Origin: Entomobacter blattae | GTDB taxonomy: Bacteria; Pseudomonadota; Alphaproteobacteria; Acetobacterales; Acetobacteraceae | Length of the DNA stretch: 64,000 nucleotides | Assembly (NCBI RefSeq): GCF_014672835.1 | Contig: NZ_CP060244.1 | Location: 1,095,001 to 1,159,000, forward strand | Direction of reading: 5' to 3' | Part shown: piece after piece, positions 54,032-63,560 of the stretch | Layout: each line of letters opens with the position of its first letter | Position numbering within the stretch: the stretch's first letter is position 1 | Translations under genes and position numbers: made by a program | The notes under the pieces: generated by a model | Seen by the model: only the letters and a program-made list of their open reading frames with translations | The model's database searches: none | Told to the model about the DNA's origin: nothing

Positions 54032-55897
54032 ATGCGTTACTCACGTTCCACTTTACTGCTGTCTTGTAGTGTTATAGCCCTTTTGGGGGGTGGGGTTTTA
54101 GGGTGGAATCTGGGTAGAACCCTACCCACTGCCTTACCGACTGTCTTATCCACGACTTCGCTCACGACCTCGCCGATCGCCCAAGAGGTAAGGCAAGGGG
54201 CAGAGCAAGAGGCAAAAACAGATTTGACCTCAAGGGAACGCCTCTCTGTAAAGGCTTCTGCGTTGGCAAGTATGGCGGTGGGCCCTTTGCCTAAAAGCCA
54301 GGGTGAACAAAGGGCTGAAGATAAGCCCGTGATGTTGGCCAAAGCCGCAGGGCCTGGGATTATTCCTGCGGAGGCTGGGGGTGATTCCCCACAGGTTTCC
54401 TTGGCTGCCTCCAATGCCCTCAAACCTACAGAACCCCCACAGCCTGCTTCTTCTGCTTATATGCCCCGTAGCTTTGCCGATATAGCCGATAAGCTCTTGC
54501 CGGCCGTTGTGAATATTTCCACAACAGAAACAGTTCAGCCTGGCAGTAATTCCGATGAAGATGACGGCAATGGGGAGGGGGGTGATGAGGGCGATCCGAA
54601 CAACACCATGCCAGAAATGCCCAAGTTTCCACCAGGTTCTCCCTTTGAAAAATTTTTTCATGATTTTATGAACCGCCAGCGCAATGGTGGAGGGGCACCA
54701 GCGCCTAGGCGTATGCAAGCCTTGGGGTCTGGCTTTATTATAGATCCCTCAGGTATTGTGGTGACCAACAATCATGTTGTCCGTCATGCGGATCAGATTA
54801 CCGTAACCTTGCAAGATAATACCGCCCTGACCGCCAAGTTGATTGGCCATGATGACCGCACAGACCTGGCCATTTTGAAAATAGAGCCCAAAACCAAGCT
54901 GGCAGCCGTGGCGTTTGGCAATAGCGATACAGCCAGGATTGGCGATTGGGTGGTTGCCATTGGCAACCCCTTTGGGCTGGCAGGCTCTGTCACGGCTGGT
55001 ATTGTCTCTTCTCGGGGGCGCAATATCGAGCAAGGCCCTTATGATGACTTTATTCAAACCGATGCGCCTATTAACAAGGGCAATTCGGGTGGGCCGCTCT
55101 TTAACCTGAAAGGAGAGGTGATTGGGATTAATACGGCCATTTTCTCTCCGTCAGGGGGGTCTATCGGGATTGGGTTTGCCATTCCTTCAAACGAGGCCCG
55201 TGCCATTGTGGAACAGTTGCGTAAAAACGGTAAGGTTTTGCGTGGCTGGATTGGGGTGAGGATTCAGCCCGTTAACCAAGATATAGCCGATAGTCTTGGC
55301 CTGCCATCTGCCCAAGGGGCTTTAGTTGCCGGGGTTGAACCTAAGGGGCCGGCTGAAAAGGCCCACCTTCAGAGTGGTGATGTGCTGCTCACCCTGGATG
55401 GAAAGCCCATTGAAGCCCGTTTTCTGCCCCGTATGGTGGCCGATGTTCCTGTAGGGCGTGTCATTAAGCTTGGGGTATGGCGCCAAGGTAAGAAGCTGAC
55501 CTTACCCTTGACCATTGCCGCCCTGCCGGAGGAGCCCGCTCAGGCGTCTTCTGCCCAACAGCCTAAAAAGGAAAAGGGCCATAAGCCAAATAGCACCAAT
55601 ATCGGAGCTCTGGGCTTTTTTGTCAGCGAGATAACTCCTCCTCTTCGGCAAAAATTCAGCCTGCCTGACTCTGCTAAAGGGGTCGTTGTAACCCAGATAG
55701 GCGAAAACAGCCCCGTAGCCGATCGGGACTTGCGTGTGGGAGATGTTATCTTGCAGGTTCAGCAAGATAAGGTGACCACCGTTACTGAGTTGAGTCACGC
55801 TATTGAGCAGGCTAAAAAGCAGAATCGGAAATTTGTTCTGCTCTTGGTGCAAAGTGGTGACAGTACCCATTGGGTTCCCGTGCCCTTGGGCAAGTAA
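54032..55897 (+). CDS. Periplasmic serine protease Do/HtrA (DegP/DegQ type), 621 aa
   Basis: Quality-control protease and chaperone of the periplasm. Signal peptide at residues 1-~30 (LLSCSVIALLGGGVLGW). A low-complexity region with Thr/Ser/Ala/Glu repeats covers ~30-145 (PTALPTVLSTTSLTTSPI). The trypsin-like domain has its triad in VVTNNHVVRHA (His ~246), DRTDLAILKI (Asp ~276) and NKGNSGGPLF (Ser ~351). Two PDZ domains follow (~375-480 with GWIGVRIQPV; ~515-621 with LGFFVSEITPPLRQKFSL). The N-terminal extension makes it ~100 residues longer than most. Single gene. Confidence 0.95.
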   Translation: MRYSRSTLLLSCSVIALLGGGVLGWNLGRTLPTALPTVLSTTSLTTSPIAQEVRQGAEQEAKTDLTSRERLSVKASALASMAVGPLPKSQGEQRAEDKPVMLAKAAGPGIIPAEAGGDSPQVSLAASNALKPTEPPQPASSAYMPRSFADIADKLLPAVVNISTTETVQPGSNSDEDDGNGEGGDEGDPNNTMPEMPKFPPGSPFEKFFHDFMNRQRNGGGAPAPRRMQALGSGFIIDPSGIVVTNNHVVRHADQITVTLQDNTALTAKLIGHDDRTDLAILKIEPKTKLAAVAFGNSDTARIGDWVVAIGNPFGLAGSVTAGIVSSRGRNIEQGPYDDFIQTDAPINKGNSGGPLFNLKGEVIGINTAIFSPSGGSIGIGFAIPSNEARAIVEQLRKNGKVLRGWIGVRIQPVNQDIADSLGLPSAQGALVAGVEPKGPAEKAHLQSGDVLLTLDGKPIEARFLPRMVADVPVGRVIKLGVWRQGKKLTLPLTIAALPEEPAQASSAQQPKKEKGHKPNSTNIGALGFFVSEITPPLRQKFSLPDSAKGVVVTQIGENSPVADRDLRVGDVILQVQQDKVTTVTELSHAIEQAKKQNRKFVLLLVQSGDSTHWVPVPLGK

Positions 55898-55959
55898 TCG
55901 AGTGATACCACATAGTACAAGTGACACCATATTATAGTATGCACCATATATACTGATTT

Positions 55960-56100
55960 GGGCTTTCTCGAAGACAGGAGATTCTTTCATGGTGAGACGC
56001 AGGTAAAGTGTAATAACCAAGATAAGCAAGCTTCCTACAAAAGGGATACGCCAATAACCACCAGAAACCACAACTTCAACAGTCTTAAGGACTACAACAT
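55960..56100 (-). pseudogene. Fragment of an MFS transporter
   Basis: Minus strand gives GGYWRIPFVGSLLILVITLY followed by LRLTMKESPVFEKAQ. WRIPF...LY.R....ESP.FEK is the end of helix 6 of metabolite:H+ symporters. The rest is lost. Confidence 0.7.
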
Positions 56101-56673
56101 GAAGGACAGTGCGGGATGAAGGCGAGCCTGATATACGGGAATTTTCAAAACGTTCGTTCCGCCAGAACCCCTACAATGGTTCCATTAAGGACGAACAAAT
56201 TGTAGATCTTCGCCAATGTGCCGCTCAATTGTGCGGCTGGCGTGCTGAGCACCCCAATTTTTTACAATATCCCTCACAAAAAAGAAGGGGTTTCTTCTAT
56301 ATGTTGTCATGGTAGCCCTTTTCAGCCATAACGAGGAGCAGGGGGCCTGAGCAGCAGCCTTTCTAAGAGGGGGGCTAATAGGATGAAAGAGGAGCCCCAG
56401 GGAGCATAAGAGAGCAAAAGAGGGCAAAACCAGGCGTAATTGAGACGGATCGCCCTGGTAGGGTAGAAGAGCATCCGCGGAAAATATCTTCGGAAATATG
56501 TTCAGAGTATCTGAGGCTTGGGGAATGGGCTCGTAAAAAGAGCTGTTGGAGCGGGTTTAGGGCTTGGCCTTATGTGATTAGACCTTATGTTATGAGAAGA
56601 GAGGCCTTAATGTGAGAATGGGGCCAGTATTAAGGCCTACTTAATTAAGGCATACTTGTTTTTTTGAGGTCAA
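56101..56673. other. Gap without recognisable gene
   Basis: A minus-strand stretch at 56220-56330 (NPFFFVRDIVKNWGAQHASR) looks like a scrap, not identified. Repeated AAGAG/AGGGG words at 56390-56420. The promoter of the FUSC gene probably lies in the AT-rich end (56580-56670). Confidence 0.4.
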
Positions 56674-57876
56674 GTGAAGGTAAGTTTAGTAAAATTCTCC
56701 GGGGGGTTTGGCAAGGCGTGGGAGAGTTTTCGCCTCCAGTGGCACCAGGGTGTTCGCATTGTATTTTCAGTGCTGATGTCTCAGGTGATTGCTCGCTCTA
56801 TTGGCCTGCATGAACCTTACTGGGCCCTTATGACTGCCATTGTGGTAACCCAGATTAGGATTTCCCAAACATTTTCTACGGCATTAGACCAGTTGGTGGG
56901 CACAGCCATTGGTGCCATGGCGGGGATTTTGGCCACAACCCTGACCCTTTACGGGATGCTTGGTAAATGGGAGGCCTTCTGGCTGCTTTTAGTGCCGCTG
57001 GCTGGGCTTTCGGCCATCAAGCCAAGTATGCGTCTGGCTGGGGTAACCTTGGCTGTGGTTTTTTTGTTTCCCTCTGTGGGCTCTCCCTTTTCTCGGCCGA
57101 TGGATAGGGTGATGGCCATTCTTGTGGGGGTTATGTCCTCCATGGTGGTGTCCTATTTTGTCTTACCGAGCAATGCCCGTAAGGATGCCCTGCTGGCCGG
57201 GGATGAAATGCTGGATAATCTGGGCATTTTATTTGCGGCCATTATGGAGCGGCGCATGTGGTGGAGCGATGTGGAAGCTTTAAATGATGCCTGCACCCTT
57301 TCCCTACAGAAGGTGACAGAAGCCATAAAGGAGCTGCGTCAGGGCCACCCCATTGCCAAGCTGGAGCTTTATGACCCGTTTCTTGTTAAATTGCCGCGTA
57401 TTCTGCGCCGCTTACAAAGTGATACTATTTTTATTGCCCGGGCGCTGACCAATATTTCTACCGAAGAGTTTGAAGTGTTGTGTAAGCCTCTTTCTGAGCC
57501 AACGGTGGCGATGCTAAATCGCATGCGGCAGCTTTGCCAGGTCGAAGCGGCCAATAAGGTGCATAATCTGAGGAAAATTATGCTGCCCAACCAAAAAGGC
57601 TGGCGCGTGCGGATAGAAAGGTTCTTCTTGTTTTTTACTGAACGAGGGAAAAATGTGTTCAGGCCTGTTCTTCCCCTGTTGAGCTTTTCTTCGCAGCCGA
57701 AAAGGCTCAAGGTCGATAACACCGCCCTGATTGCCACCCTGCAAGCCGCTTATGATCCTGTAAGGGACAAACAGGAAAGCCCCCTTCATTTTACCCTGAT
57801 GATTTTTGAGCACGACTTGCTATGGTTGGAGCGGGTGTTACGCACCAGTATAAATAGGGAGGAAATGATTGGTTAG
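56674..57876 (+). CDS. FUSC-family inner-membrane protein (aromatic acid exporter-like), 400 aa
   Basis: The first ~170 residues hold about six membrane helices of the FUSC/ArAE type (RIVFSVLMSQVIARSIGLHE, PYWALMTAIVVTQIRISQTF, TALDQLVGTAIGAMAGILAT, FLFPSVGSPFSRPMDRVMAI). The remainder is a cytosolic helical domain. Related proteins (AaeB, YccS) export aromatic acids or similar toxic metabolites. The GTG start is taken because it is the first start in the frame and the helix order is complete. The stop overlaps by four bases with the stop of the convergent DUF475 gene. Confidence 0.88.
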   Translation: MKVSLVKFSGGFGKAWESFRLQWHQGVRIVFSVLMSQVIARSIGLHEPYWALMTAIVVTQIRISQTFSTALDQLVGTAIGAMAGILATTLTLYGMLGKWEAFWLLLVPLAGLSAIKPSMRLAGVTLAVVFLFPSVGSPFSRPMDRVMAILVGVMSSMVVSYFVLPSNARKDALLAGDEMLDNLGILFAAIMERRMWWSDVEALNDACTLSLQKVTEAIKELRQGHPIAKLELYDPFLVKLPRILRRLQSDTIFIARALTNISTEEFEVLCKPLSEPTVAMLNRMRQLCQVEAANKVHNLRKIMLPNQKGWRVRIERFFLFFTERGKNVFRPVLPLLSFSSQPKRLKVDNTALIATLQAAYDPVRDKQESPLHFTLMIFEHDLLWLERVLRTSINREEMIG

Positions 57877-59375
57877 TGGGGGGCTGGTGAGGGGCTTGGT
57901 GTTTTGGCCGCCCTTATGGAAGAGAGCAGCGATAGCCCAATGAGGCAGACCCCAATAAGGCCTGTTAGGGCTTCTGGAATAGGGAGGAGTGTGCCCAGTA
58001 ACATCAGGCACGCCAAGGCAAAAATGGCCCAAAAGGCTCCGTTTTCCAGGTAGCGATAAGTTTGCAGGGTGTTTTTTTCAACCAACATAACGGTAAGGGA
58101 ACGTACAAAGAAGGCGCCAATTCCTAAGCCAATGGCAATAATAAAAAGGTTACTGCTAATGGCAAAGGCACTGACGACTCCATCAAATGAAAAGGAGGAA
58201 TCCAGAATTTCCAGATAGAGAAAGCCATACAAGCCTGAGCGCATGGCTTTTTGGGTACTGGCTGTCGAGGCTGTGGGGGTGCTGGGGTGAGAGTTTGTTT
58301 GGGCGTTTGTCGAAGAGTTTGCTGGAGAATTTTCTGCAGAATCTTCCGGAGAATTTACCTGAGTGTTGAGTGGAGAGTTTGGTGGAGTATTGGCCTGAAA
58401 GAGGGGTGGGGAAGTGATCTGGGCTTCTGGCGGAGTATGGATTTGAGCGGCTCGTTGAGGGTCTCTCTGGGAGTTTTTGGAATTTCCTCTAGGGCCATTC
58501 TCCGGTGCATTCTCCAAGGAGTTCTCTAAAGTGTTCTTTTGGGTATTCTTCTGGGGGCTTTCCTGGAGAGCTGAAGGGGACAAGGTGGAGGCCGCTAGGC
58601 TTTGGGAAAAGGAGCCTTCATGGGGGAAGAGGGGCCTTTCTGCGGGTAGGGAAACGGAAGGGGCCAAACCCTCTACCAAATTCTCTGGTGATGTTACTGG
58701 TGACGTTATTGGTGGGGTTACCAGTGCGGTAAGAGAGTGGATGAAAATAAAAACAATCAGTCCCAATATTCCTGCTTCCAGAAAATTCAGTGCATGTTCT
58801 CCCAGAAAAAAGCTTAAAATTAAGAGGCAACCCATTGCAAACATTTCTTCTATGGCTTCAAGGGCTGAAAGGCGGGCTAGGGGTTTTTCAATAAAGGGGA
58901 TCCAATGCACGGTTTTATGGCCGTTGCAAAAAAACTTTAAGGCCACCATCAGCAGAAACACGCCCCCAAAGGCGGCAATGCTATAATGGGCTTCCTCCAG
59001 CGTATGGGCATAAAGCTGAGGAGAATAAACGGCCATAGAAAGGGCCTTTATAGGGTTAATATGGGCAGCAATGGCCACAATAATCAAGGGAAAGAGCAAC
59101 CGCATGCCAAAGACAGCCAGTGGCATTCCCCATAGCAAAAAGCGCCGACACCAGAGAGGGTCCATGGTTTTAAGGATATTGGCATTCACAATAGCGTTAT
59201 CAAATGAAAGGGAAATTTCCATAATGGCCAAAATGGCTACATAAAAGCTTGCGGTGAGGGCCGCTGTGAGCGTAGGAGAAAAACCATAACCAATCGCAGC
59301 CCCTGCCATAAGGCCAAGAACGCTGAAAATAAGAGGGGTTATAAAATAGCGAAGGGAATGCATGAGGTCTTTCAC
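57873..59375 (-). CDS. DUF475 (TerC-like) integral membrane protein with low-complexity loop, 500 aa
   Basis: Two membrane halves of the DUF475/TerC type carry the paired acidic motifs EISLSFDNAIVNANIL (first half) and LEILDSSFSFDGVVSAFAIS (second half). The family has been linked to metal efflux and tellurite resistance. The extra loop at residues ~222-376 is Asn/Ser/Pro/Thr-rich with short repeats (NTPPNSPLNTQVNSPEDS) and not found in typical ~350-aa members. Part of the second motif and of this loop is copied at 60661-61140. It is convergent with the FUSC gene. Confidence 0.88.
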   Translation of the reverse strand: MKDLMHSLRYFITPLIFSVLGLMAGAAIGYGFSPTLTAALTASFYVAILAIMEISLSFDNAIVNANILKTMDPLWCRRFLLWGMPLAVFGMRLLFPLIIVAIAAHINPIKALSMAVYSPQLYAHTLEEAHYSIAAFGGVFLLMVALKFFCNGHKTVHWIPFIEKPLARLSALEAIEEMFAMGCLLILSFFLGEHALNFLEAGILGLIVFIFIHSLTALVTPPITSPVTSPENLVEGLAPSVSLPAERPLFPHEGSFSQSLAASTLSPSALQESPQKNTQKNTLENSLENAPENGPRGNSKNSQRDPQRAAQIHTPPEAQITSPPLFQANTPPNSPLNTQVNSPEDSAENSPANSSTNAQTNSHPSTPTASTASTQKAMRSGLYGFLYLEILDSSFSFDGVVSAFAISSNLFIIAIGLGIGAFFVRSLTVMLVEKNTLQTYRYLENGAFWAIFALACLMLLGTLLPIPEALTGLIGVCLIGLSLLSSIRAAKTPSPSPAPH

Positions 59376-60150
59376 TTTGAAATAGGGCAGGGCTTGCCTT
59401 GGAATAGGATAGGGTTTGACCAGGGTCTTTCATAAGAACGATTTACTTGGTCTTGAAGCTTTCCTGTTTCCTGAAGCTTTCTTTGTTTATAGGCTATAAT
59501 TCTTACCGAAAAAAGAACCAGGCAGATAAATGGAAAAATATAAAAAAGCTCTAGAAACAACATGTTATCAGTTTCTGTGGATAACTTTTGTAGAAAAAAC
59601 AGAGAACTATTTTATTTATGGGGATATTTTTTGTCCGTAAAAATGGCGTGGGAGATAAATTTTAAAAAATCTTTATAAAACAATAGTTTAATTAAAAATC
59701 TTTCCCCTGTTTTTTCTCTGTGGCGTCTGGAATCCTTGAGGGAAAAGAAAGAAGAGCATTCCAGAGCTGTGGATAACCCTGGAGATAGTCTTAAAATCAG
59801 GTCATGTTTCTTGGAGGTGTTCCCGCTTGCTCTCCTGCCTGAAAGGGGGCTCCTGACAAGGGGGTCGTACAAGGGGCTGTTGGAAAACCCTTTACAGAAT
59901 AATTTTAGCGTGGCCCTCCTTTTTGTTCTCCTAACCTTCTACATGGTTATGGGTTCACATTCTTAAGTCTTTCATTCCAAAAATGTTTCTGTTTCATCTC
60001 TTCTTTACTCTACTTTGTTTTACTGTCGAAGAGGCACTCCCGCTTCCACCAAATTCATACTGGCCTATATAACCCAAAACCACAAAAATGCCCATGTCAA
60101 CTCACATTGTGGAAGGGGTAGAGCGTCTGATTATGGAACATGAAGGGGCT
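59376..60150. other. AT-rich gap with two perfect DnaA boxes
   Basis: Two TGTGGATAA (reverse TTATCCACA) sites at 59576-59584 and 59768-59776 flank ~190 bp that are strikingly AT-rich (59590-59700). No gene recognised. This could be a DnaA-binding locus or part of an origin, but two boxes are few for an oriC and gene orientation does not flip here. Confidence 0.35.
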
Positions 60151-60216
60151 CGGTGGAGGCATACCATTGGGTTCTCGGTTAATGGTCATAACGTTATATT
60201 CTGATTTTAAAAAGGT
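60150..60216 (-). pseudogene. Partial copy of the porin gene
   Basis: Bases 60150-60216 match 61587-61655 inside the porin gene (shared ACCATTGGGTTCTCGGTTAA and TATATTCTGATTTTAAAA) with a few changes. A ~65-bp internal scrap. Confidence 0.85.
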
Positions 60217-60660
60217 ATCCCTCTCTTCTGCTCAAGTTTGCCCAAGTTTGCCCAAGTGGGCAATATCCCTGACGAACCCTTTGGGAATGACGCGAGTGCT
60301 CCCAAAGAGGTTTCATATAGGCAGGTTAGGAGTGGAAGAAATAAAGAAGGCGTGTTCAAGACAGCCTTGATGGAATGATTGGCACAATGGAGAGAGGGGT
60401 AACGGAGGGCCCATAGGGAGGGTATTTTGGGCGTGGGTATTCTGTGCTGTTAAGGGGTGTAGCCCATCTTTGATTGAAGTCTGGGAAGGCTTGTGTGGAT
60501 GAATATAGGCAGGAGGGTGTATCAGAAAGAATAAACCTGTTTTGTTCCATGCAATCTTGGTGGCATGTTGGGAAGTGATGGAGGGAGATGGAACGGAAGT
60601 GAATAAAGGGAGGATGTTGGGAGGGGGAGTAAACCCGGGGTAGGGGAGATGGGGTGTTCA
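60217..60660. other. Gap without recognisable gene
   Basis: Contains a doubled GTTTGCCCAA (60236-60255). No gene recognised. Confidence 0.4.
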
Positions 60661-61140
60661 ATCGACTTCCTCAAATGAAAAGGAGGAATCCAGAATTTCC
60701 AGATAGAGAAAGCCATACAAGCCTGAGCGCATGGCTTTTTGGGCACGATCTGCCGAGGCTGTGGGGGTGCTGGGGTGAGAGTTTGTTTGGGCGTTTGTCG
60801 AAGAGTTTGCTGGAGAATTTTCTGCAGAATCTTCCGGAGAATTTACCTGAGTGTTGAGTGGAGAGTTTGGTGGAGTATTGGCCTGAAAGAGGGGAGAGGA
60901 AGTGATCTGGGCTGTATGGATTTGAACGGCTCGTTGAGGGTCTCTCTGGGAGTTTTTGGAATTTCCTCTAGGGCATTCTCCGGGGCATTCTCCAAGGAGT
61001 TCTCTAAAGTGTTCTTTAGGGCGTTCTCTTGGGTATTTTCCAGAGAATGTCCCCGGGAGTTTTCCAGTGTGTTTTTCAGGGCGTTTTTTGGAGCACTTCC
61101 CAAAGTATTTTCCAGAGAATGTTCTTGAGAGTTTTTTGGA
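60661..61140 (-). pseudogene. Partial copy of the DUF475 gene with an expanded repeat tract
   Basis: Bases 60672-61000 match 58182-58520 (GFLYLEILDSSFSF, then the Asn/Ser/Pro-rich loop) with deletions and substitutions. Beyond 61000 the low-complexity tract diverges into more copies of TTTTCCAGAGAATGT-like units than in the parent. No membrane domain remains apart from the SSFSF motif. Confidence 0.88.
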
Positions 61141-61224
61141 CGTTAATGGGGAAAGGAGAAGGAACGAGGGAAAGAGAAGGAGCGTGCAGTAAGGAGTCTT
61201 CAAGTAGGCTAGAAATTCATTCGA

Positions 61225-62682
61225 CTAGAAATTCATTTGCAGTCTTGCGGCAATAAAATCAGCATGTCGGCCGTAGCGGCTTGCTGTCTGGGTGAGCGAT
61301 GAGGCAGAAAGAATATGGTTATATTGTAAGGAAACGCGGGTAAAGGGGGTGGGGTACCAGTTGAGGCCAGTAACCCAGGCCGTTTGGCGCCCCCCTTGGA
61401 TACCACCGGTATTATAGTCTATCACGCTCCATCGGCCCACCCATTCTAGAGCCCCCCAGTTATAGCTTTCAGGGTGAAAGGAAGCCTTGGGCGGTGAAAA
61501 ATTGCCAAGGCGGTTGTTATAATAGCGGGGGTTACCCAGCAAGGTGTAGCTGCCCACAATATACCATCCCTGAACATGGAGGGGAGCGGTAGAGGCAGTA
61601 CCATTGGGTTCTCGGTTAATGGTAATAACGCTATATTCTGATTTTAAAAGCAAGTTGTCATAGCGAAACCCAAGCTCTGGGTTAATTCCCCAAATGTTGG
61701 TGGCATTATTCAGCCGCCCTGTTCCGACCAGCCTGGTGCTGTTAATGGTTAGTTCAGGGATAGAAGAAAGGGCATAGTTTTCTCCCTCGCCATGTAAGGC
61801 AAAGGTCGCATCCATTCCCAGATGGAGATCAAGCGTTTTGGTGCTCACAGGGTGGAGGGTAAAGCGGGCAGCTCCCCCAAATTGGCTGCGGGTAAAGTCT
61901 GAGGTATGGCGTCCCGTGGTTGGCCCACTCAGATAAGCACTCAGGGACCAGAGATCATGCCAGTTTTCACCACCTACGGCAAGGCGGCCATTGGCTGCGG
62001 CAATGGAGCGAAAGGCATCGACAATGGCCGGGCGTTCTATAGCATCAAATACCGTATAGCTGTTGGAATCTTCAAGGGTAAAAACCGGCTTATAAATGCC
62101 AATAACCAGATGGGTGTTTTTAAAACCTGTATAGTTGAAATTGGCTTCGTAAATATGGTTGAGGTTGGCAGCGTAGGGGCTAAAATCTGGCGTGAAAACA
62201 CCATAATAGTCCTTCTGCCAGGAGAGCACAATTGGAAAGCGCAAATAGCGCAAATGGTTGGCAAAGTCTGGAAAAATCCCTCGGTTTTGCCCCTGCGGGG
62301 CTGATGTGTGTAGATTGCCAATAAAATCGTAATCCAAATACATTCCTACAGCAAGTGTGAGGTCTGTTGCCTTAAAAGAGATCTGGGGACGGTAGTGAAA
62401 AAGGGCAATTTTGGTCTCATCATCGTCGTAAAATACGGTATTTTGTACGTCTTCCTTGGTGGGGCTGGTTACGGTTTGAATGTGCAAAGGGGTATAATGA
62501 TGAGTATGGGAAAGATGGTTAATATCGGTGGCCGGCTGTTGCTGGGCATCAGCAGGATGGGTATAGGCCAGAAGAATAGGAAATAGCATGAAGAGGCCAA
62601 TCCCATAACGCGTGGGTCTAAAACGGCTTTTCAGGTGGCGTGGGCTGTGGGCTCTCCAGGTAACCATAAGGGGTAGATCCAT
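61225..62682 (-). CDS. OprO/OprP-type outer-membrane porin, 485 aa
   Basis: A beta-barrel channel with a signal peptide (GLFMLFPILLAYTHPADA, cut before QQQP), alternating aromatic beta-strands and a C-terminal Phe (LQMNF). Family-like pieces: LRFPIVLSWQKDYYGVFTPD, IYEANFNYTGFKNTHLVIGI, QGWYIVGSYTLLGNPRYYN and EWVGRWSVIDY. Members take up phosphate or polyphosphate; here substrate is not assured. A second ATG five codons downstream is an alternative start. A 16-bp tandem duplication covers the stop codon region. Confidence 0.85.
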   Translation of the reverse strand: MDLPLMVTWRAHSPRHLKSRFRPTRYGIGLFMLFPILLAYTHPADAQQQPATDINHLSHTHHYTPLHIQTVTSPTKEDVQNTVFYDDDETKIALFHYRPQISFKATDLTLAVGMYLDYDFIGNLHTSAPQGQNRGIFPDFANHLRYLRFPIVLSWQKDYYGVFTPDFSPYAANLNHIYEANFNYTGFKNTHLVIGIYKPVFTLEDSNSYTVFDAIERPAIVDAFRSIAAANGRLAVGGENWHDLWSLSAYLSGPTTGRHTSDFTRSQFGGAARFTLHPVSTKTLDLHLGMDATFALHGEGENYALSSIPELTINSTRLVGTGRLNNATNIWGINPELGFRYDNLLLKSEYSVITINREPNGTASTAPLHVQGWYIVGSYTLLGNPRYYNNRLGNFSPPKASFHPESYNWGALEWVGRWSVIDYNTGGIQGGRQTAWVTGLNWYPTPFTRVSLQYNHILSASSLTQTASRYGRHADFIAARLQMNF

Positions 62683-62685
62683 TTA

Positions 62686-62703
62686 ATATTACGTTTGTAA
62701 TAT
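62686..62703. promoter_or_regulatory. Perfect palindrome just upstream of the porin start
   Basis: ATATTAC-gttt-GTAATAT, a perfect 7-bp inverted repeat three bases before the porin ATG. It could bind a dimeric regulator or fold in the mRNA leader. Function is inferred only. Confidence 0.4.
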
Positions 62704-63395
62704 GTATAATCACAAAATAACTATAAAAAAAAGTATAATTTGTTTTTTTACGATAAATTTAATTGGTCACCTTATCTTTTTCCCATAAAAACTTTTATGG
62801 CTTCTGCCCTTTGGAACCTTCTTTTCTGGAGGACATAGAGCCCCGCAGGGTCTACTCGGTTAAAAGCACTTCTGACATGACCCGTAAGGACAAGACGTTT
62901 CAGAAACCCATGAGGAGAATGACCGGTAATAGGGGCTGGTGCTTCAGGGCTCATAACACCAGAGTTTTTTGGTCAATCTTTTGAATGGCCAGTAAAGGAA
63001 TGACCAGTAAAGGAATGGCTAGTAAAGGGTTGGGATCGTTTTATGATTTTACCCGTAAACGGAAAAGAGGGCAGGAGGAGAGGTTTTGTTGCGCTGGGAA
63101 GGTCAGTGGGATGCCAGCTATTAGTAAAATGGTTGCTCCAAATACTTCCGTATCAGAATGTTTCAAAGCATGATCTACAAAGTCTATGGCCACACGAAAA
63201 CGTTCATTATAGCGGGGATACGAGCTGTAAATGAACAAAGGCAGGTTGTTACAGATATTTTATGAGTGATCAGCCCTCATTTATAAGCTCCCGACTAAGG
63301 ATGGTGGGCCTTTCTATCTGCCGTGCCCCAGGGCGCTGTGCCCAGAGTGCTGTGCCTAGACCGCTGTGCCCAGACCGCTGTGCCCAGACCGCCGT
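62704..63395. other. Gap with short tandem repeats and possible scraps
   Basis: AT-rich at 62704-62765 (porin promoter likely). At 62983-63030 AATGGCCAGTAAAGG recurs three to four times; at 63335-63395 CTGTGCCCAGACCG recurs four times. A minus-strand frame at 63170-63238 (SYPRYNERFRVAIDFVDHAL) recalls the C-terminus of LysR-type regulators but is too short to be sure. Confidence 0.5.
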
Positions 63396-63560
63396 ATCCA
63401 GAGCGTAAAAGCTGAACTGATCCGTAATAATGTTCCTGCTTCTGCTATCGATATCCATGGTTATGGTGAATCTCATCCTCTGGTTCCAACAGGTCCGAAT
63501 ACCCGTGAACCTCAGAACCGTTGCGTAGAAATTATCCTTAATGGCCTTTATCGTTCCCTA
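63396..63560 (+). pseudogene. Fragment of an OmpA-family C-terminal domain
   Basis: The frame reads VKAELIRNNVPASAIDIHGY, GESHPLVPTGPNTREPQNRC and VEIIL, the peptidoglycan-binding OmpA domain end (normally NRRVEI, here an Arg has become Cys). It is preceded by tandem repeats instead of the rest of the gene. Confidence 0.85.
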
